Assembly (NCBI RefSeq): GCF_030272615.1
Contig: NC_081412.1
Location: 549,164,488-549,228,487, forward strand
Direction of reading: 5' to 3'
From: Cryptomeria japonica
Lineage: Eukaryota > Streptophyta > Pinopsida > Cupressales > Cupressaceae
Length of the DNA: 64,000 nt
The stretch's first letter is position 1. Every line of letters begins with the position of its first letter. Below, in pieces: positions 34,800-47,529 of the stretch. The notes under the pieces are model-generated. The model made no database searches. It was given only the letters and a program-made list of their open reading frames with translations, and was not told where the DNA came from. A program made the translations under genes and the position numbers.

Positions 34800-36230
34800 T
34801 ATCAAAGGAGAGTTAGATACATAATTATCATGAAACATTACTTTATCTGGATCATTTTACAATAATCACCTAGTAATTTGCATAGATAAATAGAGAATAC
34901 ATAATATTTTTAAGGAGTGGCGAGACTAAACCAAACTTAGAATTGCAAAACCTAAGGACCAGACCTAGTGTCTCGAGTGCTCATCATAGATGTCCTTGCC
35001 TACGTGAAGGTGCATAGACTTCGTAGCTCATGAAACTATTTAAAATCCATCTTTCATAATGTTATATAAAGGAGTGGGTATGTAACCCTTTCTAGGGTCC
35101 CTTTATCCTAGATAGTTTCCTCGTCGATTGCCACCCACATAGGTGAAACAGAGACGATGACCTAACTAAAACAAAAGGTCCATCCATAACCCATAAACCA
35201 ATGTTCATTGTAAATTAGTGATAAAAGTAAAAATCAGTCTATATGCTTTATCAATGGATTATCTCTACCACACTTATGTGATCTCCCAAGAGTTATAAAC
35301 ACAATTTTGATTCTTACAACTCTCATGATAAGAATGGCTCTTAAATCATACAATTTTCAAGTGATATAAAGTATATGATTATGCTCATATCTATAAAACA
35401 TGATCATTAACCAATACTAGTTACCCCCTAATAAATACCCCACTCAATTCGCATCATGGCATCATATAATAATGTTGATAATCAAAACAAGATCAATATA
35501 ATATACCTAAATTTGACATCATTTCAATCATCTAGTAGGAAGCAATGGTCCTAAAACCACTATAATAAATCAACATATGTCATTACGAATCTACTACTTA
35601 GGAACCTCGAGAAGAATGAGAATTATTAAGGATCTCAATCTTGAAATATTTAAATCTTATTATAATAAAGACAAAGAATGATAATGTGTCGGGATTTAAT
35701 AAGAATTAATTACTAGGACTTTAAATATTAGTCCAATCAAATGTGAATTATTGTGTACTTAGCTTTCTTGCTCAATATACAAAATCAATATTGTTTGAGA
35801 TCATATTAAATGTGGTTTCAATTCTCAGTAGATAATAGAATTTTAACCAGAAGTATGGAAGGTTCTATAGCAATAGTGGAACTGATTGTCATAACATCTT
35901 AACTAACAACAAAAGGAGGGTCTTAAGCAACGGTGTCTATGATCAAGTAGATATATAATGGTGGCTAAAAATGCTCGTCGAGCAGCACTAACCAATGTCA
36001 AGATATATGGCAGTGTGATATGCTTCTCAATTCTTAGAGCCCATCCACACATTTAGTCTAACTCCACAGTGCATGAACATTTCAAACATTCTTCCAGTCA
36101 AGTCCAACTGGTAATACACAATATTTTAGTGTTGTTATGTTGATAAATTATGGGCCACTTGATGACGGCTCCAGAGTCCTCTTTGTTTGAAATCTTGGAA
36201 TATGGACCTGAATGCTACACCAACATCAGA
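34800..36230. other. no recognised gene
   Basis: Moderately A/T-rich, no long frame on either strand and no repeat I could define. It lies between the Cys-rich fragment and the PPR remnant. Confidence 0.4.
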
Positions 36231-36235
36231 CGACA

Positions 36236-36500
36236 CTCTCAATGTACCTACCCCTAAAACTCATAGCTGTTGTCACCTCATGAAACGTTACGATTGCAAG
36301 ATAAGCATAGGATGGGTTTGTTAAAAAGGCTTTATAACCTTTCAAGAAAATGTGATTGGCAGGTATAAAACCAGATTCAACAACCCTTGCCAGCACCGTT
36401 CCTACGTCCTGATAGACATGTATGCAAAATGTGGAAGCATAGGTAGGGCAAGGTGATCTGTTAAGCCGATGCCCCTGGAGGAAAGTCGTCTCCTGCAACT
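36236..36500 (+). pseudogene. PPR protein fragment
   Basis: In two frames one reads DGFVKKAL.PFKKM.LAGI, followed by KPDSTTLAS and then LIDMYAKCGSIGRAR and MP. This is the unmistakable sequence of plant pentatricopeptide-repeat proteins (P-L-S class: ALxxFxxMxxxGxKPDxxT, LIDMYAKCGxIxxAR). Stops and a frameshift break it, and only about two repeats remain. PPR proteins bind organelle RNA. The fragment was probably picked up by the transposon; the opposite-strand open frame at 36,226-36,513 is its shadow. Confidence 0.75.
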
Positions 36501-36539
36501 CACTATCAACCATTAATCCCCTTCCCCTACACTTCTTTG

Positions 36540-38950
36540 TTCGTATCCCTTCAAATTAAGCAGACCATACCGAATTATAGGGCGCCCATCCCCTGCATGC
36601 TCGTTGTCAGTCTCCTTAGTCCTTGGCCTGAAAAACTCCCCCTATCCCAATTGTGGGACTCCATGCCTCATAAATGCCTTCTGTCTGCCCAATGGAATCG
36701 AGGACATTGATTTCCTTAAATGCCTATTTATTTCCTTCTCTCTTAGTTGTCTATCGCTCTTACATTAACCTCATTTCAACCTTATCTACTCCATGGCGTG
36801 TCAACATAACAACATATGCGTAGCAAGGATTTAGTCTTTATTTATTTTGACAGAGACCATCACCTTTGTAGGCATTGGACTGTAAAAAATTTATGGCCTA
36901 TCTAAGACAGACTGGTTTAAACAACACACACTAAGCTGAAAGAGCTTAGGTGGTCGGACCCACAATAGTACTTTTCAATAGTACTTTTCCTGTTCCTTTG
37001 CCAGTTATGTTTGGAAAAGTTTTATTCATCGTTTCTGTTATACCCTTGTCATCTAATGTCTTTGGCTGGACGAAAGAGTACGCAGCCTATTTTACTTCTC
37101 CCACATCCGCAGTATGAGAAAAAGAAGATAGAATGGGGATATAAATGTACCCTTCAGACCACAAATATCTTTTATCCTTTAAAATCTGTATTTAAACTAT
37201 TCATCTGTTTTATTAGTTTGATTTAGTTTTGTTTTATAGGATAAAAATAAATTTTAAAATTATTTGATAGGATTATTTTAGTATAATAATAAGATTAAAA
37301 TTTATATATTTTAATAATAATATATTTTATGTTTTAATTATAATAATTAAAAAATTATTTTATTTGTTTCATTTAAATTATTTTTATTCAATGTTAGTTT
37401 TCTTTTTAATTTAAGAAATGTATTTTTTATTTTAAGAAATATTTCTCTTTATTTCTATTATTTACACATTATTTACTATATTACATTTTTAATCTATAAA
37501 TTATTAATTTATAATTATAAAATTGTATAATTTAAGAAATTTTATAATTTTAACAATATAAAGCATTTTAACATTACATAATATATTTGATAACTTTATG
37601 GTTGATAATTATGAATATAATTATTTATTTTTATTAAAAATATTAAATCTATAGATAAGATATCTTAGTATAGTCAAATTTATCATTTTAATAAATATTT
37701 AATATTCAAGAATTAACATAATAAACTTGATCAAATATTAAATATTCGAACATTAAAGTAATAAATTTGATAACGTAATGATTAAATATTTTAAATCACC
37801 TTGGTGATCCATCACCAAATGTATGAGAGATATTAGAGTAAGAGTGATCACTCCATGTTAAGGTAAAAATTAACTCACAACCAAATCTAAATGCAATAAT
37901 ACATAACTATAACTTTATGATTAATAATTTAAGAAAAAATAGATATTTTAAATGTTTCTATTTAACTAAAGAATTTTGTTTATATTTAAAATTTATAAAT
38001 TCTTTAATTATCTCTATATCTTATTTTTATTATGTCTTATTTAAAAATATTATAAATTGCATATATTTTATTCAAATTTTGTAGGTATGTCTCATCCAAA
38101 ATTATATGACCATATTAAATTCATCACATTCAATTGACCTAGTAAGCAGATGTATTAATTCTAATGGATGCAACCTCCTACCCAACACATGTAAATGTTA
38201 TGATATAACTTGTAGCCTAATCTAAGAGTCTTGAAATTTGTTAGCATTAAAAAAAAAATAGTGTTTAATGTTCTTTATTCATATTGCATTTGATATTAAT
38301 TAGTGAATTGTGAATTCAATGGGCCATTGCCTACAAATGTAATACTGTTGTGGGTAAAATTGACATGGAACAAGTTGTTCATAGTGAAATTTTAAATTTG
38401 ATATGTAAAGAAGCTATGTAAACAAACACATAAAAGTGAATTTATAAAAAGAGTTCACAGAAATTCATGTTTAATAGATATATAAATACATCATGAATGA
38501 ATACACCTTTTAGTCATATTAAATTGTTAAATTTTATTTTGATATGAAAGAAAAGAGACAATAATAAAAATCATATATATTTTACATTTAAGAAAACTTT
38601 CACAAATTTGTTTCCAGATTTCTCTTTCATAGTTATGAGGATGACCCCATGATTGTGGACTTGATATACGATAAAATAGATGGAATATATAATGATAAAC
38701 ATAGTGTTTAGGAATTAATTTCTATATTATTGATAATAGATGGATACATCAAGTGTATAGGAACATGTGGCATAAAATTAGGGTGTTAATACGTATGCAA
38801 ATAAAGATGAGATAAAATATATGTAAATATGTTTGGCTCTATATTAGATATATTAGAGTATTGACATTTGCTATTATAAATATGACGTTGTCAAAATATA
38901 AGCATAAAATAAAATGAAAAAAAAATGTTTTTTTTCATCCTTACTATTAT
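36540..38950. other. A/T-rich DNA without recognised gene
   Basis: From 37,200 on, A/T is extreme and frames are short. No convincing gene, although 36,540-37,140 has more balanced base content and may belong to the captured PPR locus. Confidence 0.4.
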
Positions 38951-38954
38951 ATAG

Positions 38955-39397
38955 AAAAATAAAAATATTGAAACAATTAAAGATAAAGATAAATTTTTCA
39001 AATTACAATAAATTTAACATATATCGTTCATCTAAATTATTAGCCTTATAAATTAAATAAAAAATTAACTCAAGCTATACATATACTTACTTGAAGACAT
39101 TAAAAGACATTAATTCAAATCAATTAAATTTTGAACTTTACAATTACATATTTTGAAAACATGAAAACATTTGATTATAAAAATAAAACTATTGAAATAA
39201 TTAAAGATAAAGATATTTTTTTCAAATGACAATAAATTTAACATATATCTTTCATATAAATTATTAGCCTTATAAATTAAATAAAAATTTAAATCAAGCT
39301 ATACATATACTTACTTAAAGACATTAACTCAAATCAATTAAAATTTGAACTTTATAATTAAATGTATTGAAAACATGAAAACATTAGATTAAAAAAA
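38955..39397 (+). repeat. direct tandem duplication, ~225 bp
   Basis: Two copies (38,955-39,177 and 39,183-39,397), each with AATTAAAGATAAAGATA, AATTTAACATATATC, TTATTAGCCTTATAAATTAA and AAGCTATACATATACTTACT, about 90% alike. Confidence 0.8.
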
Positions 39398-39399
39398 AA

Positions 39400-41774
39400 T
39401 TATTAATAAAAATTAAATTCTATAATTTAAAATTCATTGTTAATATATTATTTAAATATAATATAATTACAAATATAAATAAAATAAAATAATCATTATA
39501 ATAAAATAAATTTTTTTAAATATTGATAAAAAATATATTTTAAAAAATAAACAAAACAACTTTTATATAAAAAATATATTCTTGTTACTTAAATAAAATA
39601 ACTTGTCATTGACTGTAATTTAAAAATAAAAAGCATTATATCAATTTCACTTTTTAAATGTTCCTTAGTATTTCACCTAGTTCAAACTTATATTTTATAT
39701 ATAATACGTCCATTCTACCTAAAGCGTATGTTTACATTGGATTTTTCTCGTGCTTCAATACTTGCTCTTCTGTGCAGCAAACAGACATTGGATGGCAATG
39801 TGATAACCGAAACAAAAAATAAAACCGTTCGAACAGGAATGGCAAAGAGAGCAAGAAAGGTACTATTTGAAGTGACGTAACAACTTAAGTTTTGTCATCT
39901 TAGTGTGTGCCATTTAAGTTTGGCCATCTAAGACCATAAGCAGCTGACATGTAATGGCACATTGGTGTGCTCCACCCTTGTACCTACTAAGGTGTAATGT
40001 TTACATAGTTGGGAAGTCTTGACTTGAGAAGACTCATAGCTCTTTGCCCCATCATTAAATTTGACCAACTCTACATCTTCATCATCTTTAAATATTTACC
40101 CTACCTCATTTTTTTTTTCACTCCACCTCATTTATATATATATAGTATTATTATTTTGTCATATCTTATATATCCCTAAAAATATGAGTTAGAATAATAT
40201 AACTTATACTATATAATCATTTATAAATTATAATATTGAACTAATTAGTTGAGTGCACAATCAAGGTCATATATCGTCTTATACTTGATAGATCACTACA
40301 TGATCATTCTATTAATTTGTTCATAATTTTTTCATGCCCTCCTAATAATATACTCACTAAGTAATAATTATCTAGTGAGGACTTATAGGCTATAAAGCCT
40401 ATCTAGTTTTGATGCCAAGTCTTTTATAGTAAGAAGAGATTATCACATAACTTTGCCACACGAGTTAGATGTTTATGGTTATCTAACTTTAAACTACTCT
40501 ATTTATTGAATTTTTAGATAATGTAATATCATTATAACTCTAATGTCCCAATCTACTTCTCTATTTTCACAAAACAATGAACAACCCAACCATAGCTATT
40601 AATAAGATTTCCCCATAAAATGCATGCAAAATGTATCATCATTGATAGGATAACTGACTTACATTTAGTAAGAGACCTCAATGAGTGGAGTTTCATGCTT
40701 ATGAAAAGAGTACTTTCAATAAAGATATTAAAATCAACGAGACATTATGCATTCAAAAATCCATAAGGAAGATCTAATATTTATGAATGAAATTCCAATT
40801 CAATCTCAGTTACATGTTTGATATCTTACTTATATCACGTCAACATAAAATGTATATATGCACTCAACATACCTCTTTGCTTGTTTATTTGAGAATGTTT
40901 CTAGGAATTAATAGGTGAATGATACATTGATCTACACATGAATCACATGTACTTTCTTGATACTTTCGTCCCTTGGTCAAGGCCGCATACCCTCTAACAC
41001 TTGAAGATTGTTTCCACCCTCTTGATTACTTGAAGTCCATGCTCAAATCACACTAAATCACAATAGTCAATAGAAAATAGTGACCATAGCCAAGGAAGCC
41101 CAAATTTACTCATACTCAACATAATAAGAAATAACTAAATCATTTGGACCACTGTTCATAACATAACTGCTTTTCACATTATAGAATTTATTGTACTTCT
41201 ATTCATGGTTTACTATTTGTATATGCCTCAATTCGCTATGTCTCTAGAGGTTCTTGAAGTCCATTTTATTCATATAGATCAATGGATAGAAAACTTACTC
41301 TATTTATCATCTTTCTTTGATTAAATTATGGCATTTGTAATAAATTGCATTATAAGCAATATCACATAAATTGAATTGTCATCCTCATATTTATTATAAT
41401 TTCCAATAACTAAAGGTACAAATAAGGTTAATCACGACTTGATGAAACTTATCCCTTTTAAATATTTGCTCAATCTATATTAATGCAATATACCAACAAA
41501 GTCATTTTTACATTACCAACTTTACGTTCAACTATAAAACATCCTATAAGCATAATCTAATAACTTTTCCATGCAACATACTCCAAAATAAGGTCTTTTC
41601 ATAGACTAGCTATCTAAATTATCTGAATCAAGCTACCCAACTCAAAGTCGCATCAAAACATAAGGATTCTATTTCCATTTATAGGTAGGGCCTGACACAT
41701 TTCATTAGTTTACATAATCTTCAAATTCAAAATACAAATGCCACTTTTATGGCGACGAAATTGAACAGTTATTG
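39400..41774. other. no recognised gene (right part of the 20.6-kb transposon)
   Basis: A/T-rich; no long frame, no tandem repeat, no RNA gene noted. Confidence 0.4.
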
Positions 41775-41826
41775 TTGTGTTAACCTTTTCCTTTGTAAAA
41801 ATGTGACATGGGTTTGTACTTTTACC
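41775..41826 (-). repeat. right terminal inverted repeat of the 20.6-kb transposon
   Basis: The reverse complement starts GGTAAAAGTAC, then has TGTCACATTTT and, after a short insertion, AGGTTAACA, mirroring the left end. Confidence 0.65.
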
Positions 41827-42764
41827 TTGGTAGATGAAGTTATGTTCATGACCACATGTGCAGATTCGATGAGGTGAACAAGATCTGATTGACAGAGTGG
41901 GTATTTTGACTGAGAATTACCTGGTAGTGATGAAAATCACGCAAATTGATAAAATGGCACAAAATTAGATTTTTTATGTCGGTGGTCGACATAACTAAAG
42001 CATACAATGTAAGATTATCTAAATGTATTGAACCTAGGGAATTGTAACAAGGTTGTAGCTGACCTAATGATGATTTTAAATGTATGATGAGGTATGAAGG
42101 GATATATGGGTATAAGCTTGAAAGTGTGAAAGATCATCAATAAATTTTGCATTTTTGATAGTGTGGTGATCAGAGAAGTTGAGAGATGAAGTATATGTAA
42201 TGTTGTAATGTTCTGAAGCTGATCTTATCAAACACTGAAGGTGTTATGCTGAGATCATTTGTACTTGTTGTCTCCCTAACAGTTGTAGCAAGAAAATCCT
42301 CTTACAAGATCACTCCTAACAGGGTGCAGTCGGATCCTAATAGGTCGGATCATTAAATCCTCTAAGCACGTGACATATTAACTTCTGTTTACAAATCCCA
42401 GTAACTTGGGTATCTCCTAACAGGGTTGGTCCTCATAGGCCTTTTTGTAAAGCTCTTAATGAGGCTTAGACACTTCTAACATGGTGTGCCCCTAATAGTG
42501 TGTTGTAGACCTTAACCGGCTAGATCTCTATACTGCAGATAGTGGATCTTTGTGGGTACCTACTCCCATCGTGGTTTTTCCCATTTGGGTTTTCCACGTA
42601 TAAACTCTTGTGTCATGTGGTTTACACTTTATGTGGTGATTTCATACTTGGTGTTATTTCTTATATGCCTATTAAGTTTTAAGTTGGTGAAATTTATAAT
42701 CAGATTTGTATTGCTTTTTCTTGCACTAATTCATCCCCCTTCTCAGTGCCTTATAAGTTCATCA
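41827..42764 (+). repeat. 3' LTR of element 2, right piece
   Basis: Begins TTGGTAGATGAAGTTATG, the counterpart of 14,516 onward in the 5' LTR, and follows it to the end (CCTTATAAGTTCATCA). No primer site follows, as expected for a 3' LTR. Together with 20,918-21,210 it makes one complete LTR of about 1.23 kb. Confidence 0.85.
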
Positions 42765-44775
42765 CACTCATTGTTTAGTATAGTAGCTCTACAATGGTGG
42801 CATTATCTTCTATATAGTCCCTCAATATGGGGGTGGGGCATTTTCCTTCTCTAATTTCTTTCAATCAATATCATTTAATTATATATATGGGGTTTGTCTC
42901 TTTTCTTAAAAGAACATATATGTTGAAATATAAAATATTTTCTTTCTATTTTCCTACTAGCAATTCCACTCTATGTTGGGTGGCTTTATTCAATGTCATT
43001 TTTAAAAGTTATTTTCTCTATAGAATGTATGCACATTTGCAAGATGTATAATAATAGTGATCTTTTAATGATATTTTCAAAAAGTAAATTGTCATTATGA
43101 TATGATAGTTTAATGGCATTATTCTTACAATTTTTTCTATTATTTTAAAACCTCCTCATACCTAGATTTAAGGTTTTCTTTTAAATCTTTTCTAGGAATT
43201 ATTCTAGAGCCACTTTTTTATTTAGATTATTCTCATGCAATTTTTTGGTTCTAATGTCTTATTTTTCTCTTTATATTCGTTGGATTTTCCCCATATATAG
43301 GCATCTCATTCTTGATTGTTTCAAAAAACGTTATTCTTCTATCTATAATCACCACACCTTTTTTTCTTCTAGAATTTGAGTTTTTGGTTTTGATGATTGA
43401 TAATAGTGAATAAATAACTTCTTACACCATTTTTACAATTGATTCTTCGCTACAATCATAAAAAATAAAAATATAAAATTTGATCCATGTACCTTTAACA
43501 TCCTTCTTAAAATTTTAATGTACTAGTGTCTTATGAGAAGAAGGGTAGCTAGATATTTCTTCTAGCTTTGTCATTGAATGTTCCAGATCTACCATTTTGT
43601 AAACAAAATTGTGATAAAGGAACTCTTTTTTCTTCATAGAAAAATTCATTTGATTGAATTCAAATACCATTTAAGGGTGCTTCTTTATTTGAATTTGGTA
43701 ATATCAATTTAATTCTGCAATTGTCTATATTACTAGACTTGAATATTGGTTTTACAATTCCTTTAGGATAGAATATGAATATAATATTTCCTCTACTTTG
43801 TATTTATTTTCTATTAGATTTAAATATATCACTAATTATTTATCATATTGACACAAGTTGAGTCTACCACTTTTTTTGTCTCCTTATGTACACTTGTACA
43901 TACATGGTAATTAAATTCTCAAATTACTCCTATTTTACATTTTATTTCATAAAAATAATGATTTCTAGAGCAAGTTATTGTAATTTGTAGCACTTTATTG
44001 GCTTAGTCTAAATGCAGTTATTCTAAGCACACAAACACATAGACCTTATTCCTAAATATATAGACTATGTCCATATACTCTCCAGTCTTTTTTTGAATGG
44101 TTATGTGTGAAATCAAAAGACTAGTAATATATGCTTAACTTGTAGGCAAGCTCCTAAATAGTTGTACCATTCTCCTTTATCCACGAGCATACATTGTAAA
44201 TGGGATCATTTTGTAATACTCAAACACATAATAGATCATTTCTTTAGTTATGATATCTCTAACTCAGCATTGTACTTTTAGTTATTTACTCACATGATTA
44301 TTGTCTTCTATATAGTATGTTACTTTCACATTATTTTGCATTTTTGTTTTACATATACAATAGATAAACTAACAATTAATATTATTTTAGTGTTTGCATC
44401 TTTATATGTCACTTGATTTCATCACACATTAAATTTCATATTATTCATTTTTATTACATATCATCTAAAATTTATACTTTATGTATATTTGTAACAACTT
44501 ATTATCCATCAAATATTTTATAAATTTAAGTTAAATTTAATTTATTTTTAAAATAAATTAAATTTTCCATATGCTCAATCCAATAAAAAATATATTCATT
44601 AAACACAATATTTGCAAATTTTAATTAACTTAAATAGACTATCTATATGGAATAAAAAATTTGTTACACAACAATAATAAAATCCATTGCTATTAATCCT
44701 CCTAAGGCAGGGCTAATAGGTAATCTAATATTATCATTTCACTATACACATTAACAACCCCCAAAGCGACATAAA
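42765..44775. other. intergenic, A/T-rich
   Basis: No gene or repeat recognised between the LTR end and the 3' end of the ABCB gene. The 3' untranslated region of ABCB would lie at its right edge. Confidence 0.5.
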
Positions 44776-45653
44776 CTATTGCTCAATTGATTTTACTTGA
44801 TGGCTAGCCTTGAGATTGAGTAATCTACTGTATTCGCCATGAGGTGTGGCCATGAGCTCTGCATGAGAACCCTGTTCAGCAATCCTTCCATCCTTGACAA
44901 CTGCAATGGTGGTCACATTCTTTATAGTGGAGAGTCGATGAGCAACAACAATAGATGTTCTGCCTTCCACCACTCTCTCCAATGCCTCCTGCACAACCCT
45001 CTCTGACTCTGCGTCCAATCCACTGGTAGCCTCATCCAACAGCAGGATTGCAGGATTCTTCAGTACTGCCCTCGCTATTGCAATTCTCTGCTTCTGCCCT
45101 CCTGACATTTCCACTCCTCTCTCAGCCACCAAAGTCCCATACCCATCAGGCAATTTGCTGATAAACTCATGGGCATTAGTAATTCTCGTAGCATTAATCA
45201 CCTCTTCTTCTGTTGCGTTCTCCTTTCCATACACAATGTTATCTCTGATGGAAGTAGCAAAAAGAGCAGGCTCCTGCTGCACCAGTGAAATGTTCAATCT
45301 CAGAGAGCGAAGATGATAACTCCTAATGTCTATTTGATCAATGAAAACAGTTCCTTCAGTTGGGTCATAAAATCTCTCGATCAGTGCAATGATGGAGCTT
45401 TTACCGCACCCACTGGATCCCACAAGGGCTAAGCAAGAATAGGAAAGGTGGCAAGGAGGACTAAGCTCAACTGCCACTGAGCTGTGAAGCACATTATCAA
45501 GGAGGCAACGATATTGGTGATGTTCTGAGCAATAATAAATGCTTCTTCAATTACAGTCTTTACGTGAGTCCCATCAGAAGAAATGCGCGAGGAGATTTGA
45601 AGGCTATTGTTCTCATCTTCATCGAACCAAGCTATCTCATTACGCAAAATGGA
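44776..45653 (-). pseudogene. ABCB membrane domain 2 piece fused to NBD2 by deletion
   Basis: From about 45,653 the frame reads ILRNEIAWFDEDENNS through [14 protein letters not shown], then hits TAG at the junction near 45,430. In another frame NBD2 starts at [13 protein letters not shown] with no intron between. The family has roughly 200 residues here (TM10-12 and the NBD2 A-loop region), so a deletion removed them. NBD2 is otherwise complete: [35 protein letters not shown], stop after VKSIEQ. The acceptor before ILRNEI reads GCAT where GCAG is expected. Confidence 0.85.
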
Positions 45654-47037
45654 TGCAGGTACAGGGCAAAAGCATTCCATGAACTACATATTCTTTTCAT
45701 CCTCTATATATAATACTTTTTTTATTCAATAGCAGAACTATTTTTCAGATAAACAGTTATTTATAAGAATTATATGAAAGATTAAAATTAAATATATATA
45801 ATTATAAGAAAATTAAAGGTTAATCTAGTAAACATATTAAATAAATTAATATAATTTAATCATGTAATAGATGAATGAGTTATCTTATATATGAAAATGT
45901 GTGGAAAATTTTAAAATAGATGTAAATAGTCTTTGAAAGGAATGATTTGATATAAGTTATTTAATATATTTTTTAATAATATTTATATAAAAATATATTT
46001 ATGTTAGTCAAATATATATGGTGAGACCATATTTTGAAAAAAAAATATTTGTTTGTTTTTAGCATGCTATCATGTTTCTATGGTGTATATTTTATTAATG
46101 TAGGTGTCAATCAATTATGGTGTGTATATTTTAGTAATTTATGTTTGCTTGAAAGTAAATTATAATTTATTTATTTCAATCAATTTTACATTGTATAAAT
46201 GGATACATTATGACTAAAAATATATATTTAATAGACATATTTAAAAATATGTATTAAGAGAACTAATAGTCTTATTGTTTAACAATTATTTGTAATTGTG
46301 TTTAATTTTTTTTGGGAGAGGTGTGACTTTTTCTATCAATTTTTTTTACAATGACTAACATTATTTTATAAACGATATTTCAAACACTATCCAATTTTTT
46401 TAAAAAAGGTCAATAAAATCTAAAATAAAACAAACTTTTATTACACTTACTCCTAACATAACGCCATACAAAGATTATATTTTCTCTGAGTTGAAATTTA
46501 ATTCTTGTTCTCTAATTCACTATCATTGATTATACATATGTATTTAATGAGCATTATACATTTTGTACAATGGTTTTAAAACAAAAAGGTAAACGTGAAA
46601 CTTAAAATAAGGAACAACACCAAAATTCTCCCATTAAATCTATAGTATATGTTTCTTGATTATACCATCTACAAAGATTTAAAAGATAATACCAATATGA
46701 TATAAAAGATAATACCAACATTATAGTACACACACTTACCTTCTTTGACATACTTACTTTGCAACATAACATCATAGAAAAACTATAGATTTTCTTTCAA
46801 GCAAAATTTAATTTTTTTCATCTAAATACTTGTGAAAGCCCATAAAATAAAAATAGTTCTTTCTTAATCATAATGGTTCAACTCACATAGTAATAAAAGT
46901 TCAATTTTATTAATGATTGCTATGTCTTTCATTAAGATAAATGGAATTTTGAAATGACCTACAACTTAACAAGTGTAAATTGAATGCAAGAAAGCTAAAA
47001 TGGATTATAATAACTAGTGTTAGTTTAACAATCGTAC
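45654..47037. other. ABCB intron, A/T-rich
   Basis: No gene, repeat or element recognised in this 1.4-kb intron. Confidence 0.6.
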
Positions 47038-47438
47038 CTGCAAGCATCTTCTCTCGAACGCGTTTGCTTAAATTGGCCCCGATTATCCCAAGACAAAACT
47101 GCTGCAACGAGTAGCCTAGCAATGCAGCGAGAGCAATGCCAAGAAAAACGAAGGTAGTTATCCTAATCTTGCGCTCCATTTCAGAATGATTCTGTATGAA
47201 AAAGTTGGCTATAGATTTAGCCATAAATAGAGCAATCATTGGGACTAGACAACCAAGTATAATGGACCCAAATATGCCCATGATTGCATATGGCCAATCT
47301 GCTACACTCATTTTCAACAATCTCCAGGTCGAATCCTTGGATGCCATAACTTCTAAACCCATCTTTAATAGTTTCTCCTTTTCATTCCCATTGCTTTCAT
47401 ATATTTGTGCATCTACACTTGGATCCTGTTTATCATTG
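47038..47438 (-). pseudogene. ABCB linker and start of membrane domain 2
   Basis: Charged linker (NGNEKEKLLKMG), then IMGIFGSIILGCLVPMIALF (TM7), FVFLGIALAALLGYSLQQF (TM8), KRVREKMLA, donor GTACGA. Intact taken alone. Confidence 0.88.
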
Positions 47439-47529
47439 CTGTCGAGCATGACACAAATTCAATGTATTAGAAGAACAACCACAGTAAGTACTCAAATAAA
47501 AATATTAAGGCTGTCTTATTTATATATAC

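Larger units (their letters stand above)
21211..41826 (+). mobile_element. 20.6-kb DNA transposon of unassigned superfamily
   Basis: It splits the 3' LTR of element 2 exactly: the left LTR piece stops and the right piece starts at the same LTR position. The flanks are TTGGTC (21,205-21,210) and TTGGTA (41,827-41,832), a 5-6 bp duplication. The ends are imperfect inverted repeats, with GGT at the tip, TGTCACA(C/T)TTT at the same offset (bases 19-29), and AGGTTAACA further in on both sides. Cargo: promoter, palindromic satellite, a + strand gene, a convergent minus-strand transposase-like gene, and a PPR fragment. A further nested insertion between 34 and 41 kb cannot be excluded. Confidence 0.72.
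14284..42764 (+). mobile_element. copia/SIRE-like LTR element 2, remnant without pol, split by later insertions
   Basis: Order: truncated 5' LTR, tRNA-Met primer site, gag with zinc knuckles, a large extra ORF, polypurine tract, and a 3' LTR in two complementary pieces (20,918-21,210 and 41,827-42,764). No protease, integrase or reverse transcriptase is seen between 16,800 and 17,240, so the copy was non-autonomous or lost pol by deletion. Gag with a coiled coil and several zinc knuckles, plus a coiled-coil ORF before the 3' LTR, resembles SIRE-lineage copia elements with an envelope-like ORF. That assignment is inferred. Confidence 0.7.

Noticed and set aside
36226-36513. 95-codon minus-strand frame
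   Set aside because: It is the antisense shadow of the PPR fragment, whose motifs read on the + strand.
41827-42764. Independent solo LTR fragment
   Set aside because: It starts at exactly the LTR position where the piece at 20,918-21,210 ends, with matching TTGGT, so one split LTR explains both.
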